In this document: one piece after another, positions 27,221 to 35,512 of the stretch | Numbering within the stretch: the stretch's first letter is position 1 | Layout of the letters: each line of letters opens with the position of its first letter | Assembly: GCF_022012415.1 (NCBI RefSeq) | Contig: NZ_JAKLTR010000013.1 | Location: 124,001-188,000, forward strand | Direction of reading: 5' to 3' | Source of the DNA: Terrimonas ginsenosidimutans | GTDB taxonomy: Bacteria > Bacteroidota > Bacteroidia > Chitinophagales > Chitinophagaceae | Length of the DNA: 64,000 bases | Notes under the pieces: generated by a model | What the model saw: only the letters and a program-made list of their open reading frames with translations | What the model was told of the DNA's origin: nothing | Database searches by the model: none | Position numbers and translations under genes: made by a program

Positions 27221-27602
27221 AAAAATCAGAAGAGGATGATTTTTTGTTTGAAGGGTTTTCTGAAATTTTTATTTCCTCATAGCAGATCCAGGCATACCAG
27301 GCAGCCAGAAAAGGAGAGACGACCAGCATTACCACCCCGAATTCAATCCCCTGACGCGAATTAAAGAGGAATGTAGAGAGCAGGGCAAGGACTAATACGA
27401 CCATTCCATAAAACTTACGGCTCTTCTGCGGAATATAGTGGCCCGAACAGATCAAATGAATAAGCGCACTGATCACCTGAACACTCCCAACAAGAATGTA
27501 AGACCAGATAAACCTGAAGTCGCCAACTGTCAACGCCCATAAAGTGGACATAACGATCAGGATGATCTGTATCCAGAAATCTATCGGTTTAAAACTTCTC
27601 AT
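27210..27602 (-). CDS. Four-span membrane protein, paralogue of its upstream neighbour
   Basis: A 130-residue protein with about four membrane helices and a polar tail (NPSNKKSSSSDFYEM). Its start, PIDFWIQIILIVMS, matches KIDFWIQVILIAGS in the next gene upstream; SGHYIP/TGHFIS and CWYAF/AWYAW segments also correspond, so the two are tandem paralogues. Its end overlaps the TIGR01777 gene by 11 bp. Function is unknown; co-regulation with the neighbour is inferred. Confidence 0.7.
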   Translation of the reverse strand: MRSFKPIDFWIQIILIVMSTLWALTVGDFRFIWSYILVGSVQVISALIHLICSGHYIPQKSRKFYGMVVLVLALLSTFLFNSRQGIEFGVVMLVVSPFLAAWYAWICYEEIKISENPSNKKSSSSDFYEM

Positions 27603-27752
27603 GCAATAGTCTTTTATGTTTGTTTATAATAAGCAGCGTCGATAAAGTTATACCCGCCAGATACAGGAGTTAGAAATCCAAAAAGCAGATACATGCCATC
27701 CTAACCCATCAAACGTTCAAAACGCTCCTGACTATCTGTCTTCCCTTACGCG

Positions 27753-28121
27753 CTATTTCAGATGTATAAAAGCTTTCTTCATCAGCAGGTCATTTTCTTC
27801 GCTGCAGGTGAACGCATACCAGCATGCCAGCACCGGAGGAAGAAAGACCATCAGGAACAATAAGAGCAGGACGAGCCCTGTAACATATAATAACAGGGTG
27901 CTGATGACAAGACCGAGCAGCGTCCGGTAATACAGCGTCCGCCAGCGATGACTGATGAAATGCCCGGTTAATGATACATGTATTATGCAGCTGAAAAGCT
28001 GCCAGCCTCCCACAATGAAATAGGTTGTTATGAAATCAGAGGGCTCGAATGCGATAAATATCAGACTGCCTGCTATCAGGATCACTTGTATCCAAAAATC
28101 GATCTTTTTAAATAGTTTCAT
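27753..28121 (-). CDS. Four-span membrane protein, tandem paralogue
   Basis: A 122-residue protein with about four hydrophobic helices. It shares the FWIQVILI start, the TGHFISHRWR loop and the LACWYAF end with the adjacent 130-residue protein. An in-frame ATG at 28184 would add 21 residues. I chose 28121 because MKLFKKIDF aligns with MRSFKPIDF of the paralogue. A palindromic operator candidate lies 123 bp upstream (28244-28269). Confidence 0.7.
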   Translation of the reverse strand: MKLFKKIDFWIQVILIAGSLIFIAFEPSDFITTYFIVGGWQLFSCIIHVSLTGHFISHRWRTLYYRTLLGLVISTLLLYVTGLVLLLLFLMVFLPPVLACWYAFTCSEENDLLMKKAFIHLK

Positions 28122-28243
28122 CGCTTCAGGGTTTATTGCAGCACTGGTGAAAATAGGAAATAGAGAGACAGCATCTTTTGACAAATGTCAAATCAGCCCC
28201 GGTTCAGGCATTTACCTGCGATCAGCTTCTTTCTATCTATATT

Positions 28244-28269
28244 AAACTTTCAGTAAAAAATGAAAGTTT
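28244..28269. promoter_or_regulatory. Candidate GbsR/MarR operator 2
   Basis: AAACTTTCA and TGAAAGTTT form a perfect 9-bp inverted repeat with an 8-nt spacer. The core TTTCA-N8-TGAAA has the same geometry as the site at 28851-28868. It lies upstream of the membrane-protein pair and downstream of the regulator gene. Confidence 0.6.
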
Positions 28270-28280
28270 TCGTTTTAAAG

Positions 28281-28300
28281 AAAGCCGGTAACCCGGCTTT
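28281..28300 (-). terminator. Terminator hairpin after the GbsR/MarR gene
   Basis: AAAGCCGG and CCGGCTTT form a perfect stem with a 4-nt loop 15 bp past the regulator's stop codon. The T-run is weak (CTTTAAAA on the minus strand). Confidence 0.6.
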
Positions 28301-28314
28301 ATACTATTGAAAGC

Positions 28315-28821
28315 TTATTTGAACAGTTTGACCATATTGCTCACAAACCAATTCTCCTCGGCTTTGATCATCAGATCCAGCGTTTTGTCTGCCTGTTTTC
28401 CAAGTTTCCTGATCCCACTGACTGTATCAATAAAAGCTTTGACATTCTTATCCCGTTTATCACCTTCCACTTCTTCCAGCTTGTCAAGCAGGCTAAGCAT
28501 CGGTTCCAGCTCACGTTTCTTTCTTTCCTTAACGATCTGCTTTACCACTTTCCAGATATCTTTTTCCGCAGAGAAATATTCCTTTCTTTCGCCGGGCAGA
28601 AGCACCCGTTCAACAAGACCCCAGTTAATAAGCTCGCGGATATTCATGTTCACATTGCCACGGCTCACATTCAACTCTTCCATGATATCGTCCTGCGTTA
28701 ATGGATCAGGATTTATCAGCAACAGCGCATGGATCTGCGCCATCGTGCGGTTGATGCCCCAATGCGTACCAAATGCTCCCCAGCTACTAATGAACTGCTG
28801 CCTTGCTTCCGTCAATTTCAT
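28315..28821 (-). CDS. GbsR/MarR family transcription regulator
   Basis: A 168-residue winged-helix regulator. The DNA-binding domain lies at about 10-90 (LTQDDIMEELNVSRGNVNMN for the recognition region, then LVERVLLPGERKEYF for the wing), followed by a helical dimerisation tail rich in Lys and Glu. The GbsR subfamily of MarR repressors often controls transport or osmolyte genes. A perfect palindrome lies 30 bp upstream of its start and a same-geometry site lies past its end, suggesting autoregulation and control of the neighbours. Confidence 0.88.
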   Translation of the reverse strand: MKLTEARQQFISSWGAFGTHWGINRTMAQIHALLLINPDPLTQDDIMEELNVSRGNVNMNIRELINWGLVERVLLPGERKEYFSAEKDIWKVVKQIVKERKKRELEPMLSLLDKLEEVEGDKRDKNVKAFIDTVSGIRKLGKQADKTLDLMIKAEENWFVSNMVKLFK

Positions 28822-28850
28822 GACATAAAGCTATTGAATCATTTCTGTAT

Positions 28851-28868
28851 TTTCAAAATATTTTGAAA
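28851..28868. promoter_or_regulatory. Candidate GbsR/MarR operator 1
   Basis: TTTCAAAATATTTTGAAA is a perfect 18-bp palindrome between the regulator gene and the divergent GDPD lipoprotein gene. With the operator at 28244-28269 it defines TTTCA-N8-TGAAA as a candidate binding rule. Confidence 0.6.
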
Positions 28869-28922
28869 GTTATCCTTTTGTGATCTTTCCCGCATGGTTT
28901 TATTATTGCTTAACTTGCGGGC

Positions 28923-29729
28923 ATGAAGAAAGAATTCCTGTACCTATCCACTGCAATTATTATGACTGCATGCTCTGCCAGCCGAAAGGTGAACACGGAT
29001 ACCCCCGCTTTTGCTGCCAACCCGGTAGTGGCGCATCGTGGTGCGTGGAAGACAAAACAGTTGCCCGAGAATTCTATTGCGGCATTACGTGAAGCGATCG
29101 CATTGAAGTGTACCGGTTCTGAATTTGATATTCACCGCTCCGCAGATGACTCACTCGTCATAAATCATGACGCAACATTCTTTAAGTTGCCTATAGAGAA
29201 GACCAACTACGATGTTCTCACACAGCATACATTATCCAATGGAGAAAAACTTCCAACCCTTCGGGAATACCTCCTTGCGGGGTTAAAGAATAATAGCTCA
29301 ACAAGACTTATTCTTGAGATCAAACCTTCCACCGTAAGCAAAGATCGCGGCCAGGAAACCGGGGCGCAGGTCGTAAAGCTTGTGCAGGAATTAAAGGCAG
29401 AGCCAATGGTGGCCTATATCAGTTTTGACTATGATATCTGTAAAAAGATCATACAGCTAGACCCTAAAGCACATGTTCAGTACCTCGAAGCAAATCAACC
29501 TCCGGCACAGGTAAAGGCAGACAGGTTAGGTGGTATTGATTATCATTACTCAGCCTTTCAAAAGCACCCTGAATGGATCCGCGAAGCAAAAGAGCAGAAG
29601 CTTGTGCTGAATGCATGGACAGTAAATGATACAGCAACCATGGATTTCTTATTGAAAAATGGCTTTGATCTGATCACAACGAATGAGCCGGAATTATTGA
29701 TGCAGCGTTTCAACGCATTGAAAAAATAA
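28923..29729 (+). CDS. Glycerophosphodiester phosphodiesterase, lipoprotein
   Basis: A 268-residue protein with a lipoprotein signal (lipobox around MTACS, Cys at residue 17) and a GDPD TIM barrel: AHRGAWKTKQLPENS near residue 37, SEFDIHRSADD and NHDATF for the catalytic and metal residues, then LILEIKPST and VLNAWTVND. It would hydrolyse glycerophosphodiesters at the cell envelope. It is divergent from the GbsR/MarR regulator, whose candidate operator lies 55 bp upstream of its start. Confidence 0.9.
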   Translation: MKKEFLYLSTAIIMTACSASRKVNTDTPAFAANPVVAHRGAWKTKQLPENSIAALREAIALKCTGSEFDIHRSADDSLVINHDATFFKLPIEKTNYDVLTQHTLSNGEKLPTLREYLLAGLKNNSSTRLILEIKPSTVSKDRGQETGAQVVKLVQELKAEPMVAYISFDYDICKKIIQLDPKAHVQYLEANQPPAQVKADRLGGIDYHYSAFQKHPEWIREAKEQKLVLNAWTVNDTATMDFLLKNGFDLITTNEPELLMQRFNALKK

Positions 29730-29738
29730 TGTTCCCTC

Positions 29739-31169
29739 CTACCAGCAGTCAAGCCTTTTATCCGCCTTTTCGCCGGTAAGATCTGACGCTTTCAAAATGA
29801 TGGCAAGATAACCGATACCCTGCTGCATTCTCTTCTTTGAGAAAAGGTTGGCGAAATTATGCAGTCCGAATAATACAGGCCCGTATCGTACTGCTCCTCC
29901 GATCCAAAGTTTATTGGAGCTGTTATACTGTACAGGAAAATAAAAGCCCTTCTTCCGGGTTTCCCAGCGAGGCGTTACGGTGAGAACACTCAGGTCCCTG
30001 AGCCGGTTATTTTTTATGGGAAGAAGCCTGGCAACACCGACGGAAAGATCCGCATTGATGAAGAATGCATCACTGATAAACTTATCTACATTGATCACCA
30101 GCCTGGTTGGGTGAATGATCTTGAAGTTTCCATTATACGCAACAACATTATCAAACAGACTCGCCAGGCTGTCCCGGAATTGTCCAAAAGTGCTTACGGC
30201 ACTATCAAATTTTTGATCAAGGAGTTCATCTGTGATACCTGGGCGCAGGCCGGATACCTGCATGCCATACTGCCCGTTCCTGTAAGAAGAAAAGCCCAGA
30301 TCCAGCAGTGATGCGCCGATCTTCCAGTCATAGTCGTAATACTCTTCTTCCCGCTGACGGTTAGAGGTATAAGGACGTTTGATCAGCAATTCAAGTCCAA
30401 AGTCGGCAGATATGCCTGTTTGTGTTCCGGAAGTGAAATCCCGGAAGCTGGATCCCTGATCCTTGTCAAGCTGATCATAATTCTGAGAGTAACCATAGTC
30501 AAGGCTCATCGAGTTCGCCCGATAGTTATCGGGGAATGAACCGATCTTACTGAATGAACCGCCATTCATTTGCGCGAATCCCCCTGACAGTCCCCGGTTG
30601 ATCTTTAATGTACCACCGGCATTTAACCTGAACTGGTCGTTGTCAGCGATCGTTTGCGCATAGGATCCATATACTTCCATCCAGCTTGCACTGGTCATGT
30701 CCACGCTCATATCATCACGGTTGTTTTCATTCAACACAAAAAAATCGCGAAAGCTTTGCAGCGTATCATAGAAGTTATATCTGCTTGAACGGGCACGTGT
30801 ATAAGATCTGAAATTGATACCCATGGCAATGGCACTGCGTTGATTCAGTGCCAGCCTGAAGTTGAGCAGATTTACATTAACGTTGGCATCTCCTTTTCTT
30901 TTATACTCGCCCGGCGCAATTTCATATTCTGAATTGGCTGGATTCGACAGTAAGGAGTAGTTATATACATTAACGATGTTGGTGGAATGTTTATCCTGGA
31001 TACCGAAGAGCGTGAGGTCCCATTTTACCGGAACGTTCACGATCGCCGCCGGATTATTGTGGACGTTCAGTGAGCCGATATAATAAGTTCCATTCAAGCC
31101 CTGGTAATACTGGCCCATGCCCGCAAGTGGCAATAGCAAAGCAAATAATATGACACGTATCGTTTTCAT
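29739..31169 (-). CDS. DUF5723 family outer-membrane protein
   Basis: A 476-residue protein with a signal peptide (about residues 1-20, ending GMGQ) and a beta-barrel pattern throughout. The typical start YYQGLNGTYYIGSLNVHNNP and the segment NQRSAIAMGINFRSYTRARS resemble DUF5723 proteins, which are porin-like and of unknown function in Bacteroidota. It converges on the GDPD gene with 9 bp between the stops. No operon partner is seen. Confidence 0.75.
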   Translation of the reverse strand: MKTIRVILFALLLPLAGMGQYYQGLNGTYYIGSLNVHNNPAAIVNVPVKWDLTLFGIQDKHSTNIVNVYNYSLLSNPANSEYEIAPGEYKRKGDANVNVNLLNFRLALNQRSAIAMGINFRSYTRARSSRYNFYDTLQSFRDFFVLNENNRDDMSVDMTSASWMEVYGSYAQTIADNDQFRLNAGGTLKINRGLSGGFAQMNGGSFSKIGSFPDNYRANSMSLDYGYSQNYDQLDKDQGSSFRDFTSGTQTGISADFGLELLIKRPYTSNRQREEEYYDYDWKIGASLLDLGFSSYRNGQYGMQVSGLRPGITDELLDQKFDSAVSTFGQFRDSLASLFDNVVAYNGNFKIIHPTRLVINVDKFISDAFFINADLSVGVARLLPIKNNRLRDLSVLTVTPRWETRKKGFYFPVQYNSSNKLWIGGAVRYGPVLFGLHNFANLFSKKRMQQGIGYLAIILKASDLTGEKADKRLDCW

Positions 31170-31525
31170 AAAAAGACCCGGTGTGTAAAGCCTTATGTAT
31201 AAATAAAATTAGGCGTTTAATTCTTTAGTTCTGTAGGCAATTGCAGTAGTCAGGGTAGTTTTTTATTTTATGAGAGGAGTTAAAAGAAACAAAAAATGGG
31301 GAGGGAGGTTTGCTGGGTTCCATAAGGTTTCAGAAGCTTCAGAGGTTCCGGGTGTTTACTAAGTAAGTACAAGGAAAGAATGTCATTAATTTAACATTCG
31401 ATAGGTTCATAACTGCTATACTCAACTTGTTTTTCGCAGTAATATTTCTGACGTAGTTTTTGACTATTCCGTGTTTTTATTTCTTGTCAGAGGGCCAACC
31501 TATGGGACCTACCAAACTTACCTCA
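31170..31525. other. Gene-free region
   Basis: About 360 bp with no supported ORF. A short GGTTTCAGAAGCTTCAGAGG stretch near 31328 looks like a lone repeat arm of the short-period kind. Nothing else is recognised. Confidence 0.4.
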
Positions 31526-31561
31526 AAAAGAAACGGGACACCTCTTACAGCGTCCCGTTCT
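31526..31561 (-). terminator. Terminator after pdhC
   Basis: On the minus strand AGAACGGGACG and TGTCCCGTTTCT form a stem of about 10 bp, followed by CTTTTT. It lies 22-57 bp past the E2 stop codon. Confidence 0.8.
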
Positions 31562-31582
31562 ATTATTTCTGCATTATTGAAA

Positions 31583-33220
31583 CTATACGAGCATTCTCAG
31601 TGGCTCTTCAAGCAGGCCTTTCAATGTTTGAAGGAAGGCTGCGGCAGAAGCTCCGTCCACAACGCGGTGGTCGCTGCTGAGTGTAACTTTCATTACGTTG
31701 CCAACAACGATATTGCCGTTTTTCACTACAGGAACCTGGCTGATGCCACCCACAGCGAGGATGCACGCATCCGGCGGGTTGATGATAGCGGTGAATTCTT
31801 CTACGCCAAACATCCCGAGGTTAGAGATGGTGAAGGTATTTCCTTCCCAGTCTGAAGGCTGCAGTTTCTTGTCTTTTGCTTTCTGTGCGAACTCTCTTAC
31901 TTCACCGGAGATCTGCGACAGGGATTTGGTATCCGCGAAGCGAACAACGGGTACAAGCAGGCCGTCTTCAACAGCCACTGCCACACCAATGTTCACGTGA
32001 TGGTTAATACGGATCTTATCGCCCAGCCAGCTGCTGTTAACAGCAGGGTGTTGTTTCAATGCGATCGCACATGCTTTCAGTACGAGGTCATTGAAAGAGA
32101 TCTTCACTTTGCTTACCTCATTCAGTTTTGCACGGCTTGCCACTGCGGCATCCATATCGATGGCAACAGTAACATAGAAGTGAGGAGCTGTGAATTTGCT
32201 TTCAGCGAGGCGTTTTGCAATTACTTTACGCATCTGCGATACAGGCACTTCATCGAAGCTTACTGTTCCGCCAGCTGTTGCAGCAGGAGCCGCCTTGCCG
32301 GTAGCAGTAGCTGCAGGAGCCGAAGCTGCTGGTTTGTAATTGTCGATATCTGATCGTACAATTCTTCCGCCATCACCACTTCCGTTCACTTTGCTGATGT
32401 CAATGCCTTTATCAGCCGCCAGTTTTTTGGCAAGTGGGGAAGCTTTAACGCGTCCGTCTGAAGAAGAAGCGGAAGAAGCTGAAGAATTCGAAGAATCCGA
32501 AGCTGCGGGTTGTGCTGCTTCTTCTTTTTTTTCAGCGGCAGGGGCCGGTGCCCCTCCGCCTTTTACAGCGGCAACGATCGCATCAACGTCAACTTTCCCT
32601 TCTTCACCGATAATGCACAGCAGTTCGTTAACAGCGATCTTTTCTCCTTTTTTCGCACCCTGGTAAAGGAGTTTACCGTTTTTATAGCTCTCAAGCTCCA
32701 TAGTGGCTTTATCGGTTTCGATCTCCGCCAATACATCGCCTTTTTTTACAGTATCACCTACATTCTTGTTCCAGCCAGCGATCACACCTTCCGTCATCGT
32801 GTCGCTCAGGCGGGGCATCAATACCACTTCTTCCATTTTAGAAACGTCCAGTGAGTTGCCGCCAGATGCAGGTTTATTTTCCGCAGGGGCTGGTTTGGAC
32901 TCTTCTTTAGAGGGAGACGTTTCCTGTTTAGGCGCAGATGCAGCGCTGCCTCCACCTTTTACCAGGGCAGAGATATCTTCGCCGGCATTACCGATAATAG
33001 CGAGCAGGTCGTTAACCTGTAGCTTTCCACCCTTTTCGGTTCCGATATGCAGCAACGTACCATCTTTATAGCTTTCAAGCTCCATGGTTGCCTTGTCGGT
33101 TTCCACTTCAGCCAGTAAGTCTCCTTTTTTTACGGTGTCGCCCACTTTTTTGTGCCATGCAGCGATAACGCCTTCTGTCATCGTGTCACTCAGGCGGGGC
33201 ATCAATATCTCTTCAGCCAT
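31583..33220 (-). CDS. pdhC: Pyruvate dehydrogenase complex E2, dihydrolipoamide acetyltransferase
   Basis: A 545-residue acyltransferase core of the pyruvate dehydrogenase complex. Two N-terminal lipoyl domains (about 1-80 and 130-210) each carry the lipoyl-lysine motif ETDKATMELESYK. Ala/Pro/Ser-rich linkers follow, then a peripheral-subunit-binding domain at about 260-300 (VKASPLAKKLAADKGIDISK) and the catalytic domain from about 320 to the end, with the active-site SSDHRVVDGASAAAF. Two lipoyl domains is a common variant. The E1 and E3 genes are not in the window. Confidence 0.93.
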   Translation of the reverse strand: MAEEILMPRLSDTMTEGVIAAWHKKVGDTVKKGDLLAEVETDKATMELESYKDGTLLHIGTEKGGKLQVNDLLAIIGNAGEDISALVKGGGSAASAPKQETSPSKEESKPAPAENKPASGGNSLDVSKMEEVVLMPRLSDTMTEGVIAGWNKNVGDTVKKGDVLAEIETDKATMELESYKNGKLLYQGAKKGEKIAVNELLCIIGEEGKVDVDAIVAAVKGGGAPAPAAEKKEEAAQPAASDSSNSSASSASSSDGRVKASPLAKKLAADKGIDISKVNGSGDGGRIVRSDIDNYKPAASAPAATATGKAAPAATAGGTVSFDEVPVSQMRKVIAKRLAESKFTAPHFYVTVAIDMDAAVASRAKLNEVSKVKISFNDLVLKACAIALKQHPAVNSSWLGDKIRINHHVNIGVAVAVEDGLLVPVVRFADTKSLSQISGEVREFAQKAKDKKLQPSDWEGNTFTISNLGMFGVEEFTAIINPPDACILAVGGISQVPVVKNGNIVVGNVMKVTLSSDHRVVDGASAAAFLQTLKGLLEEPLRMLV

Positions 33221-33351
33221 GTAGGATTAAATTTTCGCCGAAATTAAGATAAAATGACGAATAACAGGATGATGAAAACTGGTAGGGAGACAATGTTTTA
33301 TGAATCGGGGAGGGTTGGAGCTGCGGCCATTCGGTTTTGTCCGAAACCTGC

Positions 33352-33459
33352 GGGGTAGGAGTATCGCAAAGGGCGCAAAGGGACCGCTAAGAGCGCAAAG
33401 AAGAACTTAGCGGCCTTTGCGGGATCTTTGCGCGCTTTGCGATACCCTCCTACGACCCC
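33352..33459. repeat. Type B palindrome, copy B2
   Basis: Arms of about 45 bp (33352-33400 and 33407-33459) carry GTAGGAGTATCGCAAAGGGC, GCGCAAAG and CTTAGCGGC words with a GCAAAG period. The outer cap GTAGGAGTATCGC resembles those of B3 and of type A elements. It lies between pdhC and dnaX. Confidence 0.8.
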
Positions 33460-33499
33460 ATAAATGTCAAAAGTTCCCAAGCCAGGTCGTACAGACCCA

Positions 33500-33542
33500 A
33501 ACTTTAGAACTTTTAAACTATTAAACCATTAAACTTTTTTAA
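33500..33542. repeat. Lone type C arm beside B2
   Basis: TTTAAACTATTAAACCATTA-type sequence (a 9-10 bp TTTAAAC period) with no close partner. It ends about 8 bp before the dnaX stop codon and may be one half of a type C palindrome. Confidence 0.5.
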
Positions 33543-33549
33543 CCCTCCT

Positions 33550-35361
33550 CTAAAAATCCAGATCCAGCTTCAACCTGTCCCGCAGCTCTTTCACCAGGGG
33601 ATACTGTTCCACCATCTTGAGGAACTGTTGCTTGGAGTTTAGTGGGGCTTCTATCGGAGGCCTGTCTGTTTCGAGAGATTCCACCACCACCACCTGGAAC
33701 TGGAGCAGGCGGTTCTTCAGGCGCTGCTGAAGGAAAGAGAAGAGGTGGTTCCTTTCGGCTTCAATGAATTTTTGTTCGATGTTATTTGCGGTCTCCACCT
33801 CGAAAATATTATCGGACTTTACAACCAGCCGGGCCAGCCCGAACGGAGCCGCTGCCGGGTTCTTTTCTGCTCTCAGTTTTTCGATATATTCTTCCCAGCT
33901 TAGTTTGAGCAATTCTTCATTCAGCGGCTGATTGACATTTGTACCAGGCAGCGCATTTCCTTTGAATTTATCGCGGATCGCACTAAGCCCTGCGATCTTA
34001 CCGGCTCCTGCGGCCGGTGTTGCCGAAACGGGTTTTGCCGCCGGTTGGGTAGCAGGGGTGATAGCTTTGGGCGGCGGAGCTTCCTGGCGCGTCGTTGTTT
34101 TAGCCGGATTGACAGAAGGTGTTTCGATGATGAGTTTTGCCGGCGATTGCTCTGTGACAGCTCGTTCTTTGAGCTCAAGAGGCACTATCTGGCGAAAAGC
34201 GACAGGTTTTGCCGATTCAATCAGTTTTTTTTTACTTAACCCGGTTGAGTCCGCGCTTAGATTGATCGCCTGCTGAAGATAACAGAGCTTGATCAGCACC
34301 AGTTCTACATGCAATCGTTTATTACGCGCAGCTTTGAAATTGATCTCGGCTTCGTTCAGGATATTCAGTGTGCTGATCAGGATCGGAGCAGAGACTTTTT
34401 TTGCCGTGTCTACATACTTATCCCGGAAGCTTTCCACTACCTCAAGGAGATCAGCGGCTTTTTCGTCTTTACACACCAGCAGGTTGCGCGAAAATTCCGC
34501 GAAACCGTTCAATACAAGATCGCCTTCAAATCCTTTCCGGTTGATGCCATCATAAAGCACGAGGGCACCGGCAAGATCCTGTTGAAGCATGGCATCCAGC
34601 AGTTTGAAATAGTAATCCGCATCCAGTATGTTGAGATGCTCGAGTGTATTTGTATAGTTGAGCTGGCCGCCGGTAAAGCTCACGATCTTATCCATGATGC
34701 TGAGTGCATCACGCATACAGCCTTCGCTTTTCTGGGCGATGATCTGCAGGGCAGCTTTATCGGCCGACACCTCTTCTTTGGTGCAGATTTCCTGGAGATG
34801 CTCCACTGTGTCGTTGGTGGTGATCCGTTTGAAGTCGAAGATCTGGCAACGGCTTAAGATCGTTGGTAGGATCTTATGCTTTTCTGTTGTTGCCAGGATG
34901 AAGATCGCGTAGGATGGCGGTTCTTCGAGCGTTTTCAGAAATGCGTTGAACGCGGATGAGCTGAGCATGTGCACCTCATCGATGATGTATACCTTGTATT
35001 TTCCGGCCTGTGGTGCAAATCTCACCTGCTCTACGAGTGTGCGGATATCGTCTACAGAGTTGTTACTCGCCGCATCCAGCTCGTGGATATTCAGTGAAAT
35101 ACCGTCATTGAATGATACACAGGAATGGCAGGTATTGCAGGCTTCACCTTCAGGTGTTTTTGCTTCGCAGTTGATGGTTTTCGCCAGGATCCTGGCGCAG
35201 GTGGTTTTACCAACACCCCTGGGACCGCAGAACAGGAAGGCATGAGCCAACTGGTTATTGCGGATCGCATTTTTTAATGTTGTAGTTATATGCGACTGGC
35301 CCACAACCGTATCGAACAGTTGAGGCCTGTATTTTCTGGCTGAAACAATAAATTTATCCAT
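33550..35361 (-). CDS. dnaX: DNA polymerase III subunit gamma/tau
   Basis: A 603-residue clamp-loader subunit. The ATPase domain has Walker A CGPRGVGKTTCARIL (about 45), a zinc-binding Cys cluster (GEACNTCHSC), Walker B VYIIDEVHML and the arginine-finger segment ILPTILSRCQIFDF. A Pro/Ala-rich linker and a C-terminal tau-type tail follow. An in-frame ATG at 35409 would add 16 residues; MDKFIVSARKYRP from 35361 is the usual start. A run of nine A at codons 377-379 is a slippery site (see the separate entry). Confidence 0.93.
   Translation of the reverse strand: MDKFIVSARKYRPQLFDTVVGQSHITTTLKNAIRNNQLAHAFLFCGPRGVGKTTCARILAKTINCEAKTPEGEACNTCHSCVSFNDGISLNIHELDAASNNSVDDIRTLVEQVRFAPQAGKYKVYIIDEVHMLSSSAFNAFLKTLEEPPSYAIFILATTEKHKILPTILSRCQIFDFKRITTNDTVEHLQEICTKEEVSADKAALQIIAQKSEGCMRDALSIMDKIVSFTGGQLNYTNTLEHLNILDADYYFKLLDAMLQQDLAGALVLYDGINRKGFEGDLVLNGFAEFSRNLLVCKDEKAADLLEVVESFRDKYVDTAKKVSAPILISTLNILNEAEINFKAARNKRLHVELVLIKLCYLQQAINLSADSTGLSKKKLIESAKPVAFRQIVPLELKERAVTEQSPAKLIIETPSVNPAKTTTRQEAPPPKAITPATQPAAKPVSATPAAGAGKIAGLSAIRDKFKGNALPGTNVNQPLNEELLKLSWEEYIEKLRAEKNPAAAPFGLARLVVKSDNIFEVETANNIEQKFIEAERNHLFSFLQQRLKNRLLQFQVVVVESLETDRPPIEAPLNSKQQFLKMVEQYPLVKELRDRLKLDLDF
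34225..34233 (-). other. A9 slippery run in dnaX, possible tau/gamma switch
   Basis: Three consecutive AAA codons (377-379) follow AGT and precede CTG. With one A lost the next codons are AAC TGA; with one A gained they are ACT GAT TGA. Slippage in either direction would therefore stop within 1-3 codons and give a protein of about 380 residues, ending after the clamp-loader core. Thermus dnaX uses transcriptional slippage at an A9 run, and E. coli dnaX uses a ribosomal frameshift, to make gamma. Confidence 0.55.
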
Positions 35362-35512
35362 AATACCAGCGGCTAAATTAGGGAAAATGTCTGTAACCGC
35401 CGGAGTCATCCGGCGCAGACACGCTTCATCACGTGTAATGCGCAGCCCGTCCTTTTTTTAACGGATCGCTTTCCGGGGATGTATTATTTTCATTGTGCGA
35501 AATGCAAGGGAA

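Noticed and set aside
26567-27364. 265-residue ORF antisense to the TIGR01777 gene
   Set aside because: The minus-strand gene has clear family motifs; the antisense frame has none.
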